64,000 nt of DNA from Arabiibacter massiliensis (GCF_900169505.1 NZ_LT827021.1:1550001-1614000); one strand, 5' to 3'. Numbered from the stretch's first letter, positions 1 through 10,988 are shown. The notes: generated by a model from the letters alone, not told the origin. Translations and numbers: made by a program.

Positions 1-3000
1 TTCGTAATAGGATTTGGCCTCGGTCGGCGCGAACTTCGCGATCAGGTCGCCGCCGGTCCGGGCGTTCCAGTTGGCAGCCTTCATCACCTTGAAGCCCGCG
101 GGCACGGCTATCTCGAGATCGGCCTGGGCGTTGTACGCGGACACGTGGATGCGCTGCTCGGCGCTCTCGGTGCCGATCGGCTGGGTGCCGAAGTCGTTGA
201 AGACCGGCAGTATGACGATGGTCGGCGTGGTTCCCGTGCCCTCGAGTGCGATCGGCGTCGCCTTCGCAGTGCCGGAGACGATGGAAAGCACGCCGTCGTA
301 CATCTTCTCGCTCGTGGGGCTGAACGTCACGCGCAGCTCGCCGCCCGTGAGCGGATTCCAGTTGTCGGCGGGCTTGATCTCGAAGCCCTCCGGCGTCTCG
401 AAGGTCATGCCGTCCGAGAGGCCGACGGCCTTCACCGTCACGCGCTTCTCGACGCTCTTAGTGTTCACCGTCTGGTCACCGAAATCCAAGCGCTGGGGCG
501 AGACCTTGATCGAGACCTTCACGCCCTCGCCGGTGAGCGCGACCGGCGCGGCGTCGGCCCCGTCGGCGCCTATCCACAGAATGCCCGCGTAGCTTGCCGC
601 CTCGGTGGGCGCGAACGTCACGTACAGCTGCCCGCCGCGGCGCGGATCCCAGTTATCGCCCGGCACCACCTTGAAGCCCTCGGGGGCATCGTAGGCCATG
701 TTCGAGGTCAGGCCCGAGGCCGAGACCGTTATGGTCATCGTCTCGCTCTCGGTGCCCACGCCCTGCATGCCGAACGCCAGAAGCCCGGGGTCGGCCGCCA
801 CCGCCACCTCGCGGCCCTCGCCGGTGAGCGCCACGCTCGCCGCGTCGGTTCCGTCGGCCCCGATCATGAGCACCGCGCCGTACGGCTTCGCCTCGGTGGG
901 GTCGAACGTGATGCGCAGCTCGCCGCCCGTGCGCGCGTTCCAATCCTCGGCGGGCGTGACCGTGAAGCCCTCCGGCACGTCGAATCCCATGTCGCCTTCA
1001 AGCCCGACGGCGCTTATCCGCACGCGCTGCTCGGCGCTCTTGGTGGCCACCGGCTGGCGGCCGAACGCCAGGTGCCCCGTCGAGGCCGTCACCGCGGAGG
1101 TGCGCCCCTCGCCGTTCACGGCCACCTGCGCGCTCACGTCTTTGGTGAGGCCCTTCGCGCGGAACCAGAGTATGCCGCCGTAGGTCTTCGCCTCGGTGGG
1201 ATCGAACGTCACGCGCATTTCACCACCCGTGCGCGCGTTCCACCCCTCGGCGGGGACCGCCGTGAAGCCCGCGGGCACCTCGATCTCCAGGTCGCCGGCC
1301 AGGTTGGACGCCTGCACCCGCACGCGCTTCTCGGCGCTCTTGGTGGCCACTGCCTGATAGCCGAACGAGAGGATGCCGGGGTCGACCTCGATGGCCGACT
1401 CGATCCCGTAGCCCTCCACGGCCACCGCCTCGGAGGGCGCGCCCTCGGAGCGGATGAAGACGAGGTCCCCGTAGGGCCTGGTCTCGGTGGGGCTGAATGT
1501 CACGCGCAGCTGCCCGCCGAAGCGCGGGTCCCACCCTTGCGCGGGCGTGACCGTGAAGCCTGCGGGCGCCTCGATGGCCATGTCGGCCAGAAGGTCGGTC
1601 GCCGTCACGTTGACCACCTGCTCGGCGCTCGTGGTGCCCGTCGCCTGCGCGCCGAAGTCGATGAGGCTCGGATCGGCCACGATGGCGGGGTTGGGCGGGG
1701 CCGCGAAGCGCGTATGCCGCGCGTTCTGGCCGTCCACCCGGTAGTAGCTCGAAGGCTCGTCGAACACGGCGGGCTTGAGCGCCTCGTCATCGCGGTTCAC
1801 CGCGCCTTCGACCGCCACGCCGCCCTCGAGGGTCAGCCCGTGCTCGCTGAAGCTCCGCGCGCCGCCCGTGTTGCCCTTGGCATCCACGATGCCGCCCTTG
1901 ATCGTTCCTCCCAGAAGGGCGGACAAGCCGGTGGAGATGCCGCCCGCGCCGCTCTCGAGCGAGAGCTGCCCGCCGCCCACCGTGAGGATGCCCATCATGA
2001 AGAGCCCCGCCGACACGCCTCCGTCGGTCGCGTCGCCGCCGGCGGCGAGGAGGGTGCCGGAGCCGTTGATGGAGAGGGCGCCCGCCGCGTAGACGCCGTA
2101 GGTGGCCACTTCGCCATCCGACATGCTCTTGAACGAGCTCACCGAATCGGGCGCCAGGAAGAGGGCGGCGTCGGCCGCAGGCTCCACGCGCAGCGCCGTG
2201 GCGGCCTTCGTCTCATATTGAAGGCCCATGAGCGTGAGCGTGTGCCCGGCCGCGCGCCAGGTGACGTCCTTGCCCGGGTACTCCTGGGTCATCGCCTGAT
2301 CCTGGTACAGCGACCATTCCGCGTCGCTGTCGCCGGCGCCGAAGTACAGGGTGCCGTCGATCGGGTTGCTCTCGAAGTCGACGCAGAGCGCCGCCTTGCC
2401 GTCCACCAGGTAGCGGTCGGTCGCCCAGGCGACGGGCTTCAGGTTGGAGCCGTAGCGGTCTTGCGAGCCCCGGACCAGGGTGTTCGGATGCGTGGGCTCG
2501 GCGTTCGCGCGTAGGCCGGCCGTGCCGCCCACGGCGGTGAACGAGCCGGCCGTCACCTGGAGGCTGGCTGCCTCAAGTCCGTAGCGCGGCCCCGTTGTCG
2601 GCGCGCCCTGGGCGGTCACGTTCAGCTCGCCCTCGCCGCGCACCGCAAGCGCCCCTTCGGCGCGCACGGCCACCACGGTGCTGGCGCTCGTGTCCATCCA
2701 CGCTTCGCATTCGATGGTGTTGTGCGTACCCGAAACCGCGGTGATGGCGGCGGCCGGATCGCTCTTCACCACGAGGCCCACCAGGCCGTCGGTGTGGTAG
2801 AAGAAGTCCATGAGGCGCAGGTCCTTGCCCTCCACGTACCAGGTGCGGCCCTCGCCCTCGTGCTTCTTCGTCATGGTGGAGTCGATGAACAGCGACCACT
2901 CGTTGCCCGCCACGTTGCCCTGGGGCCCGAAGTAGAGCGTGCCGTAGGGGTCGGTCGAGGCGAACTTCACGTACTCGGCGATCAGCCCGTCCGCGTAATA

Positions 3001-6000
3001 GCGGCCGCTATCCCACAGCACTTCCCGCATGCCGGTGCCCGCGCGGTTGGTCGTACCCCTCACCAGCAGCGATCCGCGGTCGGGTTCGGCGAACGCCGAC
3101 ACGCCGCCCGTGCCTCCCACGCCGATGAGCGTGGTGTCGGACACCTTGAGCAGCGCGGCCTTCACGCCGTTGGAGTCCTTCCCGAAGCTGGGCGAGCCGG
3201 CCGTGGCGGTGAGCGCGCCCTGCCCCGACACGGACAGCGCGCCGTCGGTCACGATGCCGTAGGTCGACCCTTCGCCGCTGGCCGTGCTCTTGACGCTGCT
3301 CTCCGATCCGGGCTCCAGCACGATGGCTGCGTCGTTCGCCTGCGCGATGCGCAGCGCCTCGGTGTGCTCGGTTTGGTACTTGAAGCCGTTGAGGATGAGC
3401 GTGTGGCCCTCCACCCTCCACGTTCCCTGCTGCCCCACGTACTTCACCAGGTGGGAGTAGTCGGTGAAGAGCGACCATTCAGCGGAGGGGTTCTTGCCCT
3501 GCGGGCCGAAGTAGAGCGTGCCGTTGCCCGGAGGCGCGACGCTCACGAAGCGGCAGGGCGTTTCGTTGGTCGTGACGAAGTAGGTTCCGCCCCATGTCGC
3601 GGCGGCGGCGTCCTCGCCCGTGCGGGTGGGGCTGCCCGTCGCCTCCAAGCCGTCCTTCATCGGGTTGGCCTGGCTCTTCCTTGTTTTGGCCCCGATGTCG
3701 GTACCCACTGCGGTAAGCGCGCTCGGCGGCCTGATCTCCAACTCGTCGCACACCACGCCGGCGGACGACTCCGTGAGGGCATCGCCCGTCGCCACCACCG
3801 TGCCGCTCTCCATGCGTATCGAACCGCCCACGATGATGCCTGTCGAGGCCTCCTGGCCGGCGCCGGCCACGGCGTTGAGCGTGGCGCCTCGCGTCACGAG
3901 CGCATTGCGCACGCGCATGCCCGCGCTCTCCTCCGTGGCCGATTTGCTTGCGCGCACATTGAGCACGCCGTCGCCCTCGATGCCGAGCCAGCCGCGCACG
4001 TCGATGCCGAACGAGGAGCCCGTCACCTGCCCCATCTGGGACGCGATGGTGCTGGTGCCGCCCTTGACCTTGATCTTCGCGTAGTTGTCCTCGGCCACGA
4101 CGAGCGCCACCGACGCGTTCGCCACGTAGTTGAAGTTGGTGAGCTCGAGCGTCTTGTCGTTCACCTTCCACGCGCCTTCGTTGCCCACGTAGGGAATGGT
4201 CATCGCCTCGTTGGAGTACAGCGACCAGGGAGCGTCGAACGCGCCGGCTCGGGGCCCGAAGTAGAGCGTGCCGTCCGTGGAGGCCGCGATGCGCACCAGC
4301 CCGGCGCGCTTGCCGTCCACCTCGTAGCACTTGCTTCCGAACCCGTAGGAGGCGGACTTGAGGTTGTTCGTGTTGTAGCGGTCGACGTTGCCGGTGACGA
4401 TGAGGGTCGCCACCGCGGGCTCCTGCTCCGAGTACACGCCCGCCGTGTCGCCCGTTGCCCTGAGCTCGCCGTCGTTCATGGTGAAGCGCTTGGCGTGGAT
4501 GCCGTACGACGTGCCGTGGAGCGACTCGCCGCCGGCGGCTTGCAGCTTGAGCCGCTCGCCCTCGACGATCAGATCTCTCGCGACGATAGCGGAGCTCTCG
4601 GCGTTCGCGCCGCCGCTCGTGGCCGCCGAGACGTCGAGCGTGCCCGTGCCCGAGATGGTGAGGTGGGCCGCGTTCGAGTGGATGCCTGTCCGGCCGCCCG
4701 AAGCATCGGCATGCCCCGAGCCCGAAAGGACGTTGTCGCCCTGCACCTCGAGCCCCACCGGATGGATGGTGGCGAACACCTCGAGCACGGCCGGGGCGGA
4801 GCTGCGCTGGGTGAAGCCGTTCAGCTTGAGCGTGCGGCCCTCCACGCTCCAATGGCCCGACTGGGCCGTGTAGGGCTGCGAGTAGCCCTCGTCCACGAAG
4901 AGCGACCACGCGTTGGCCTCGTTCCCGTCTTTGGGACCGAGGTAGAGCGTAGTGGACCCCATCTCGTCGTAGATCCTCAGCTGTCGCGCGACGTTGGATC
5001 CCACCTGGTAGAACTTGGTGTTCGCGTCGTAGGCCGCGTCTTGGAGCTCGTCGCTTGCGCGCTCGACGGAGCCCTTGACCTTGAGGCCGCCCGTCTGCGA
5101 GCCGCCCTCGGCGTACACGGCGCCCGTGTCGCCTGCGGCCTTCAGGGTGGCGTCGCTCACGTTCACGGTGCCGCCCGTGCCCTCGGTCGTCAGGCTCGCG
5201 TGCACGCCGAACGACTGGGAGTCGCTTGTGGCGCCGCCCGCGGCGTCGAGCGAGGCGCCCTGCTCGAGCGCCACCGAGAAGGCCTTCACGCCGTAGGAGG
5301 GCGCGCCGGCGGCCCTGCTGCCGCCACGGGCCTCCACGGTCGCCTGCTTGATGACAAGCTGCCCCGCGTCTATGCCCACGCTCGGCTTCCCCTCGTTGGA
5401 GCCCGTCGTGGCCCGCGCGCTCAGGCTGCCGCTCGCGCCCGATATGACGAGCGGGGCCGTGGCTTTGACGGCCGCGCTATCGGACAGGCCGTCGGCCGAG
5501 CCCGTAAGCGTGTTGCGGTCGATGAGCTCGATCTGCGCAGCCGCGTCGTACACGTACAGCGCCACCGGGTCGTCGGAGCGGTAGGTGAAGCCCACGAGCG
5601 TGAGCTTGCTGCCCTCGGCCTCCCACCGCTCGCTTGCCGGATACTCGGTGGTGAACGCCGCGTCGGTGTAGAGCGTCCAAGCGCCGCCCACGTTGGCGCG
5701 ATCCTTCGGCGCGAAGTAGAGGCTTCCCTTGAAGACATCGGTTCCCAGTTCCACGTACTGGGCCTTCGGCTTGCCCACGCCCGAGCCCACCTGGTAATAG
5801 TTGTAGGTGGGGTTGTACGTGACCGCGGTCGGGTCCTTGACGCCCACGTCCTCGCGCTTCTCAAGCCCCATGGCGTGCAGGTCGTAGGGGGCGAACGCGG
5901 CCCTGCCCGCCCAGACGGCGCCCGTGGCGCCTTCCGCGTAGAGCATGCCGTCGGTGATGGAGCCGTCGTCGGTAACGTGCACGCCCCAGGAGTCCGTTCC

Positions 6001-8370
6001 GTTATGGGACGAGCAGTACAGGGTCGCGTCGTCGGCCAGGTTGAGCGCCTTCGCCCTCACGCCCCACGCAACCCCGGGCGCGCTGCCGCTTCCGACGGAA
6101 ACCGTAAGCACGCCGAAGCCGGAGACGGTCAGGTTCCGCCGCGGCGCGTTGATGCCGTAGGCATCGGAGCTCGCGCCCGTGGCGGTGATAAAGCTGTCCG
6201 TGGCTTCGTCCAGCTTGATGGACACGTCGTCGGCCGCCCCTTCCCACACCTGCAAGCCCACCGGGGCGCTCGTGGCGTAGAAGAAGTTCGAAAGACGAAG
6301 CTCGCGCGTGCCCGGCGCCACGCTCCACGTGGCGGTGTTGTCCGTGTACGGGACGCTGAACCTGTCGTCGGTGTAGAGCGACCAGTCGTTGGCGGGGTTG
6401 CCGTTCTGCGGGCCGAAGTAGAGCGGCGTCGAAGCGAGCGCCTTCCTGTTCAGCACCACATAGCGCGCGTTCTTGTCGCCGTCCACCTTGTAGCGGGACT
6501 CGGCGGGCGAAAAGGTTGCCGGCAAGAGCTCGGCGCCGTCGCGAAGGACGCATCCCCAGGCGGACAGGTCCCCCACGTCCACCTCGTTCACGAGCAGGCC
6601 GGCGATCTCCCCTTCGGCCACCAACTCTCCGGCGCTGTTGCTGTGCCGCACGAGCGACTTCGCCCGGATGCCGTACGAATGCACGCCGTCGCCCCCGCTG
6701 GCATGCACCGAGTTCAAGATCTTCAGCTCCTCGTCGCAGGCGATTCCGGCGGTTTCCACCGAGGGATCGCCCTCGCCGGAGGCCTCGCCGCTCGACAGCA
6801 AGGACCCGCCCGTCGCCACCAAGGATCCGGTGCCGGTTATCTCCAGGCTCTTCTTGGCATAAAGGCCCGCCGTCCGGTGGGCGGACTTCGCAAGGCTGGT
6901 GACGCGACTCGTCTGATCTTCCAGGAATATCGAGGCGGGATCCAGGAACATGATCGCCACCTCAGCCTCCGTGACGTACTCGAAACCGTTGAGCCTCAGG
7001 TCTCCCGACGAGTCGAAGTCCCAGGTGGTGCCCCGCCCTTCCGTGTAGGGGGTCTGAAGGCTCGCATCGACGTAGAGGCCGGGCGTGCCGTTTTTCTCGG
7101 CATAGTAGAGGGTTCCCTGCTTGTTGTTCGTAACGCCCAGATACACGTGCTTTGCCGTGGCGCCGTCATCGAGCCGGTAGGTTTTGCGCCCGGCATCGAA
7201 GACGACGGGCCGGGTGATGGGGTCGTTGTGCTCGCGGCCGCCCTTGAGAAGCTTGTCGCCGCCCGCGAACTGGGGCTCAGAAGCCAAAAACACGCCAGCG
7301 TCGTAGCCGCGCGCGTCGATGCCGCACTCGTTGGACGTCTTCTCCAGCGTGGTCGCACCCTGCACGTACAAGCCGTAGGAGCCTTTTCGCGCCGGGTCGA
7401 CGCCCTCCGTCTCGAAGCCCTCGGCCTTGATCGTGGCGTCCTTCAAGCTGAGCCCGTTCTCGACGCGCAGACCCGTGCTGATGCCCGTCACCCGCTCGCC
7501 GGCCTCGGCCGTGATCGAGGAGCCCTGCACGGTGAGCCCGCTGCGAGCGTACACGCCGCTCGAGTCGTATGCGCCGACCCTGTGCGACACGTTTGCCGAC
7601 TTCACCGAAAGCGACCCTTCGCCGCCGATGGTAAGATGCGCCTCGGAATAGATGCCGAAGGAGCCGTCCAGCTCGTTCAGGCCTTCGTCGAACCCCCCGT
7701 GTGACGCGTCGATGCTGTTCTCGGATCCCGCCTCCAGGACTATCTCGACGGGGCCGAAGTTGAAGATCCTCAACCCGCACCAGGACTCTGTCACCACGTT
7801 GTGGAAGCCGTTCAGGAAGAGGGTATGGTCCTCCACCCGCCAAGCGCCCTTGTTCCTCTCGTAGGGAACCCTGAGATTGTCATCGGTGAACAGGTTCCAG
7901 GGGTTGGTCGCATCCCTGTTCTCCGGCCCGAAGTACAGGCCGTGCGATTCTTCGGATGCGGGGGCGGCGTCTTCCGTCTGGGTGTCGGGCGACGCGGAGA
8001 GGAGCTCGGGGGTCGCCGACGGGTCGGCGGCGTCCTGGGTGGCGGCGTCATCGGAGGTGGCGTCGCCGCCGCTCGCGGTGTCGGCCGGACCCACCGTGAT
8101 GGAGGGGCCGCCCTCGGGATCGGCCGGCGCGATGTCGATCGAGGGGCCTTCGGCGTCGCCTTCGGGGGCGGTCGGCTCGACGGTGATCGAAGGGCCGTCC
8201 GTACCGCCGTCAGGGTCGGACGGCGTGCCGTCCGACGTTTCGTCCTGCTGCCCTTGCGGCTCCGCAGGCGGCGCGGCCATCTCGGCAAGCGCGGTCGGCG
8301 GAATCGACATCGACACGGCCAGAACGAACGAAAGGAGAACGGTCCCCAGCTTCCAACGACGTGACCTCAT
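1..8370 (-). CDS. Giant secreted repeat protein (partial, C-terminus beyond window)
   Basis: One uninterrupted frame of 2790 codons runs from ATG at 8370 to the left edge without a stop. A Shine-Dalgarno-like AAGGGG precedes the start. Residues 1-29 form a signal peptide (basic RSRRWK, hydrophobic core, cleavage after ALA). A Pro/Asp/Gly/Ser/Thr-rich linker extends to about residue 130. Nine modules of about 190-270 residues follow, each opening with LYFGP (or LYYAE, LYFAP, LYLGP), then W-[ST]-L-[YF]-x-D and a Trp/Gly strand pattern; they begin near residues 145, 418, 647, 882, 1140, 1367, 1617, 1809 and 2006. From about 2225 come six repeats of about 98 residues with DFG..TxSAE, GFxVxPAxxW and RVTFxPTEAK motifs, which resemble ASH/choice-of-anchor-D Ig-like domains; the sixth is cut by the edge. 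Inferred to be a cell-surface adhesin or stalk. Substrate and anchor type are unknown because the C-terminus is missing. Confidence 0.9.
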   Translation of the reverse strand, partial: MRSRRWKLGTVLLSFVLAVSMSIPPTALAEMAAPPAEPQGQQDETSDGTPSDPDGGTDGPSITVEPTAPEGDAEGPSIDIAPADPEGGPSITVGPADTASGGDATSDDAATQDAADPSATPELLSASPDTQTEDAAPASEESHGLYFGPENRDATNPWNLFTDDNLRVPYERNKGAWRVEDHTLFLNGFHNVVTESWCGLRIFNFGPVEIVLEAGSENSIDASHGGFDEGLNELDGSFGIYSEAHLTIGGEGSLSVKSANVSHRVGAYDSSGVYARSGLTVQGSSITAEAGERVTGISTGLRVENGLSLKDATIKAEGFETEGVDPARKGSYGLYVQGATTLEKTSNECGIDARGYDAGVFLASEPQFAGGDKLLKGGREHNDPITRPVVFDAGRKTYRLDDGATAKHVYLGVTNNKQGTLYYAEKNGTPGLYVDASLQTPYTEGRGTTWDFDSSGDLRLNGFEYVTEAEVAIMFLDPASIFLEDQTSRVTSLAKSAHRTAGLYAKKSLEITGTGSLVATGGSLLSSGEASGEGDPSVETAGIACDEELKILNSVHASGGDGVHSYGIRAKSLVRHSNSAGELVAEGEIAGLLVNEVDVGDLSAWGCVLRDGAELLPATFSPAESRYKVDGDKNARYVVLNRKALASTPLYFGPQNGNPANDWSLYTDDRFSVPYTDNTATWSVAPGTRELRLSNFFYATSAPVGLQVWEGAADDVSIKLDEATDSFITATGASSDAYGINAPRRNLTVSGFGVLTVSVGSGSAPGVAWGVRAKALNLADDATLYCSSHNGTDSWGVHVTDDGSITDGMLYAEGATGAVWAGRAAFAPYDLHAMGLEKREDVGVKDPTAVTYNPTYNYYQVGSGVGKPKAQYVELGTDVFKGSLYFAPKDRANVGGAWTLYTDAAFTTEYPASERWEAEGSKLTLVGFTYRSDDPVALYVYDAAAQIELIDRNTLTGSADGLSDSAAVKATAPLVISGASGSLSARATTGSNEGKPSVGIDAGQLVIKQATVEARGGSRAAGAPSYGVKAFSVALEQGASLDAAGGATSDSQSFGVHASLTTEGTGGTVNVSDATLKAAGDTGAVYAEGGSQTGGLKVKGSVERASDELQDAAYDANTKFYQVGSNVARQLRIYDEMGSTTLYLGPKDGNEANAWSLFVDEGYSQPYTAQSGHWSVEGRTLKLNGFTQRSSAPAVLEVFATIHPVGLEVQGDNVLSGSGHADASGGRTGIHSNAAHLTISGTGTLDVSAATSGGANAESSAIVARDLIVEGERLKLQAAGGESLHGTSYGIHAKRFTMNDGELRATGDTAGVYSEQEPAVATLIVTGNVDRYNTNNLKSASYGFGSKCYEVDGKRAGLVRIAASTDGTLYFGPRAGAFDAPWSLYSNEAMTIPYVGNEGAWKVNDKTLELTNFNYVANASVALVVAEDNYAKIKVKGGTSTIASQMGQVTGSSFGIDVRGWLGIEGDGVLNVRASKSATEESAGMRVRNALVTRGATLNAVAGAGQEASTGIIVGGSIRMESGTVVATGDALTESSAGVVCDELEIRPPSALTAVGTDIGAKTRKSQANPMKDGLEATGSPTRTGEDAAAATWGGTYFVTTNETPCRFVSVAPPGNGTLYFGPQGKNPSAEWSLFTDYSHLVKYVGQQGTWRVEGHTLILNGFKYQTEHTEALRIAQANDAAIVLEPGSESSVKSTASGEGSTYGIVTDGALSVSGQGALTATAGSPSFGKDSNGVKAALLKVSDTTLIGVGGTGGVSAFAEPDRGSLLVRGTTNRAGTGMREVLWDSGRYYADGLIAEYVKFASTDPYGTLYFGPQGNVAGNEWSLFIDSTMTKKHEGEGRTWYVEGKDLRLMDFFYHTDGLVGLVVKSDPAAAITAVSGTHNTIECEAWMDTSASTVVAVRAEGALAVRGEGELNVTAQGAPTTGPRYGLEAASLQVTAGSFTAVGGTAGLRANAEPTHPNTLVRGSQDRYGSNLKPVAWATDRYLVDGKAALCVDFESNPIDGTLYFGAGDSDAEWSLYQDQAMTQEYPGKDVTWRAAGHTLTLMGLQYETKAATALRVEPAADAALFLAPDSVSSFKSMSDGEVATYGVYAAGALSINGSGTLLAAGGDATDGGVSAGLFMMGILTVGGGQLSLESGAGGISTGLSALLGGTIKGGIVDAKGNTGGARSFSEHGLTLEGGVAVEGAVNRDDEALKPAVFDEPSSYYRVDGQNARHTRFAAPPNPAIVADPSLIDFGAQATGTTSAEQVVNVTATDLLADMAIEAPAGFTVTPAQGWDPRFGGQLRVTFSPTETRPYGDLVFIRSEGAPSEAVAVEGYGIESAIEVDPGILSFGYQAVATKSAEKRVRVQASNLAGDLEIEVPAGFTAVPAEGWNARTGGEMRVTFDPTEAKTYGGILWFRAKGLTKDVSAQVAVNGEGRTSAVTASTGHLAFGRQPVATKSAEQRVRISAVGLEGDMGFDVPEGFTVTPAEDWNARTGGELRITFDPTEAKPYGAVLMIGADGTDAASVALTGEGREVAVAADPGLLAFGMQGVGTESETMTITVSASGLTSNMAYDAPEGFKVVPGDNWDPRRGGQLYVTFAPTEAASYAGILWIGADGADAAPVALTGEGVKVSIKVSPQRLDFGDQTVNTKSVEKRVTVKAVGLSDGMTFETPEGFEIKPADNWNPLTGGELRVTFSPTSEKMYDGVLSIVSGTAKATPIALEGTGTTPTIVILPVFNDFGTQPIGTESAEQRIHVSAYNAQADLEIAVPAGFKVMKAANWNARTGGDLIAKFAPTEAKSYYE

Positions 8371-8535
8371 ATGAAACCCCTTCGACGGAACGCCCCAACA
8401 TGCCTACGCTTTTCAGTGCCGACACGCTCCCATGGCAGCCGAAGGGCGGCGCATGGTGCTGACGCTCAGCAGGCTCGATGCGACTGCGACCCCTGTGCAA
8501 GGGCATTGGGAAGAGAGTACCCCTCCACCAACACC

Positions 8536-8544
8536 AGTATCACA
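8536..8544 (-). promoter_or_regulatory. Possible extended -10 of the giant surface protein
   Basis: On the minus strand the sequence is TGTGATACT, an extended -10-like motif about 165 bases upstream of the ATG at 8370. No convincing -35 is visible. Weak call. Confidence 0.25.
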
Positions 8545-8644
8545 TCAAAAAGACCCGATGTCGAGGGCAAAGGAAAGGTGGGGCCCCTGAAAGGCCCCCA
8601 GCCAAGCCCCCATCCCCAACAAGCGAGGCTCCCCGTATCATTTT

Positions 8645-8739
8645 GTCATCCTGAGCGGAGCGCGCAGCCCCCCTCTTTGTCATCCTGAGCGGAGCGCCGA
8701 CAGGCGCGGAGTCGAAGGATCCCCCGCGGCGCCAGCAGG
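8645..8739. repeat. Palindromic intergenic repeat, copy 1
   Basis: Two left arms (GTCATCCTGAGCGGAGCG) in tandem are followed by GTCGAAGGATCCCCCGCGG and CGCCAGCAG. The same building blocks recur at 17391, 22756, 23501, 29433, 52344 and 60466. This copy lacks the complementary right half. It lies in the 377-base gap between the giant surface gene and uvrB, which otherwise shows no gene. Confidence 0.85.
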
Positions 8740-8747
8740 ACCCCCTC

Positions 8748-10898
8748 CTACGACCGGCGGCTGCTTCCGTAGGCGGCGTTCTTGCGGTTGCCGAAGGCGC
8801 TGCCCTTGCGGGCGCCCTTCTTGAGGTCCTTCAGCACGTCCTCCTCGCTTGAGCCCTCCACCTGCACGCGCAGCTTCACCACCTGGTCGCGCAGGCGCGC
8901 GGCCTCCTCGAAGTCCATGCTGGCCGAGGCCGCGGCCATCTCGTCCTCCATCGACTGGATGATGCGCAGCACCTCCTCGCGCGAGAGCGCCGCGAGCTCC
9001 TTGTTCACCTGCTCGGCCGTGGTGTTGCCCACCTCGTCGGTGACGTAGTCCATGATGTCGTTGATGGCCTTGCGGATGGTCTGCGGCTCTATGCCGTGCT
9101 CCTCGTTGAACCGCTGCTGGATGGCGCGGCGCCGTCGCGTCTCGTCGATGGCGAGCGCCATGGAGTCGGTGGTCTTGTCGGCGTACATGATAACCTGGCC
9201 CGATACGTTGCGGGCCGCGCGGCCGATGGTCTGGATGAGCGAGCGGTGGTTGCGCAGGAAGCCCTCCTTGTCGGCGTCCAGGATGGCCACGAGCGACACC
9301 TCCGGCAAGTCCAGGCCCTCGCGCAGAAGGTTGATGCCCACCAGCACGTCGAACTTGCCCTGGCGCAGCTCGCGCAGTATCTCCACGCGCTCGAGCGTGG
9401 CGATGTCCGAGTGCATGTAGCGCGCCTTCACGCCCTGGTCGAGCAGGTGGTCGGTCAAGTCCTCGGCCATCTTCTTCGTGAGCGTGGTGATGAGCACGCG
9501 CTCGTTGCGGGCCGCGCGGTCCTTCGCCTCGTCGATGATGTCGTCGATCTGCGAGGCGCTGCTGCGCACGATGATCTCGGGGTCCAGCAGGCCCGTGGGG
9601 CGGATGATCTGCTCCACCTGCTGCTGGGTGACCTTCTCCTCGTAGTCGCCGGGCGTGGCCGACACGTATACGAACTGCGGGATGCGATCTTCGAACTCGT
9701 CGAAGCGCAGCGGGCGGTTGTCCAGGCAGCTGGGCAGACGGAAGCCGTGCTCGGCCAGCGTGATCTTGCGCGAGCGGTCGCCCTCGTGCATGCCGCGGAT
9801 CTGCGGCACGGTGACATGGCTCTCGTCGATGATGCAGAGGAAGTCCTTCGGGAAGTAGTCGATGAGCGTGTAAGGCGGCTCGCCCGGCTGGCGGCCGTCG
9901 ATGTGACGCGAGTAGTTCTCGATGCCGGAGCAGAAGCCCATCGTCTCCATCATCTCCAGGTCGTAGTTCGTGCGCATCTCCAGGCGCTGCGCCTCCAGCA
10001 GCTTGCCCTCCTCCTTGAACTGCTGCAGGCGCTCGCGCAGTTCGTCGCGGATGGTGGTGAGGGCGCGGTCCATTTTCGGGCGCGTGGCTACGTAGTGCGA
10101 CGCGGGCCAGATGGGCAGCGCCTCGTAGGTGTTCAGCACCTCGCCGGTGACATGGTCGATTTCGGTGATGCCCTCTATCTCGTCGCCCCAGAAGTCGATG
10201 CGCACCGGGTTGTCGGCGTAGGGCGGGAACACGTCGAGCGAGTCGCCGCGCACGCGGAACGTGCCGCGCTTCAGCTCGTAGTCGTTGCGGTCGTACTGGA
10301 TGTCGATGAGCTCGTGGATGACGTCGTCGCGATCCATCTCCTTCTGCTTGTCCACGAACACAGCCATGCCCGCGTAGTCCATGGGGCTGCCGATGCCGTA
10401 GATGCAGCTCACCGACGCCACCACGATGCAGTCGCGCCGCGAGAGCAGGGCCGATGTGGCCGCATGGCGCAGCTTCTCCACCTCCTCGTTGATGGAGGCG
10501 TCCTTCTCGATGAACGTGTCCGATGCGGGTACGTAGGCTTCCGGCTGGTAGTAGTCGTAGTACGAGACGAAGTACACCACCGAGTTGTTGGGGAAGAACT
10601 CCTTGAGCTCGCTCGCCAGCTGGGCCGCGAGCGTCTTGTTCGGCGCCATGACCAGCGTGGGCTTCTGCGTGGCCTCGATGACCTTGGCCATGGTGAACGT
10701 CTTGCCCGAGCCCGTCACGCCCAGCAGGTTCTGGTAGCGCAGGCCGCGCTCCACGCCCTCGGCCAGCTTCTCGATGGCCTGCGGCTGGTCGCCCGCCGGC
10801 TCGTAGGGCGACACCACTTCAAACGGCGTGGCCGCCAGCCGCACCTCCGGCAGCTTGCCCTCCATCTCCATGCCCTCGATGTTCGAAAGATGCGCCAC
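8748..10898 (-). CDS. uvrB: Excinuclease ABC subunit B
   Basis: Damage-verifying helicase-like subunit of nucleotide excision repair, acting with UvrA and UvrC. The 716-residue product has the family length. Seen: Walker A (GVTGSGKT) near residue 45, the beta-hairpin segment [12 protein letters not shown] that clamps DNA, the helicase motifs [13 protein letters not shown] and QTIGRAARN, and a C-terminal UVR motif ([13 protein letters not shown]) for UvrC contact, followed by a basic tail. The start is GTG at 10898 because GGAAGGAG sits 5 bases before it; an in-frame ATG 18 bases upstream would bury that site. Monocistronic as far as can be seen. Confidence 0.97.
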   Translation of the reverse strand: MAHLSNIEGMEMEGKLPEVRLAATPFEVVSPYEPAGDQPQAIEKLAEGVERGLRYQNLLGVTGSGKTFTMAKVIEATQKPTLVMAPNKTLAAQLASELKEFFPNNSVVYFVSYYDYYQPEAYVPASDTFIEKDASINEEVEKLRHAATSALLSRRDCIVVASVSCIYGIGSPMDYAGMAVFVDKQKEMDRDDVIHELIDIQYDRNDYELKRGTFRVRGDSLDVFPPYADNPVRIDFWGDEIEGITEIDHVTGEVLNTYEALPIWPASHYVATRPKMDRALTTIRDELRERLQQFKEEGKLLEAQRLEMRTNYDLEMMETMGFCSGIENYSRHIDGRQPGEPPYTLIDYFPKDFLCIIDESHVTVPQIRGMHEGDRSRKITLAEHGFRLPSCLDNRPLRFDEFEDRIPQFVYVSATPGDYEEKVTQQQVEQIIRPTGLLDPEIIVRSSASQIDDIIDEAKDRAARNERVLITTLTKKMAEDLTDHLLDQGVKARYMHSDIATLERVEILRELRQGKFDVLVGINLLREGLDLPEVSLVAILDADKEGFLRNHRSLIQTIGRAARNVSGQVIMYADKTTDSMALAIDETRRRRAIQQRFNEEHGIEPQTIRKAINDIMDYVTDEVGNTTAEQVNKELAALSREEVLRIIQSMEDEMAAASASMDFEEAARLRDQVVKLRVQVEGSSEEDVLKDLKKGARKGSAFGNRKNAAYGSSRRS

Positions 10899-10988
10899 GC
10901 TAGCTCCTTCCCGCACACATAAGGCACCCAGTGTAGCACAGCTCTCGCAACATGAACAGATGTTCGTGAGAAAACCGTTGCCAAACGC

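Noticed and set aside
145..2514. 789-codon plus-strand open frame
   Set aside because: Antisense shadow of the Ig-like repeats of the giant protein; His/Arg/Ala-rich with apparent repeats only because the real gene repeats.
2722..7704. 1660-codon plus-strand open frame
   Set aside because: It is the antisense shadow of the giant secreted protein. Its product is rich in Arg, His, Ala and Val with no domain, while the minus strand gives a signal peptide and regular repeats.
9096..10922. Long open frame opposite uvrB
   Set aside because: Third-position GC in uvrB removes stops from the opposite strand; no recognisable protein.
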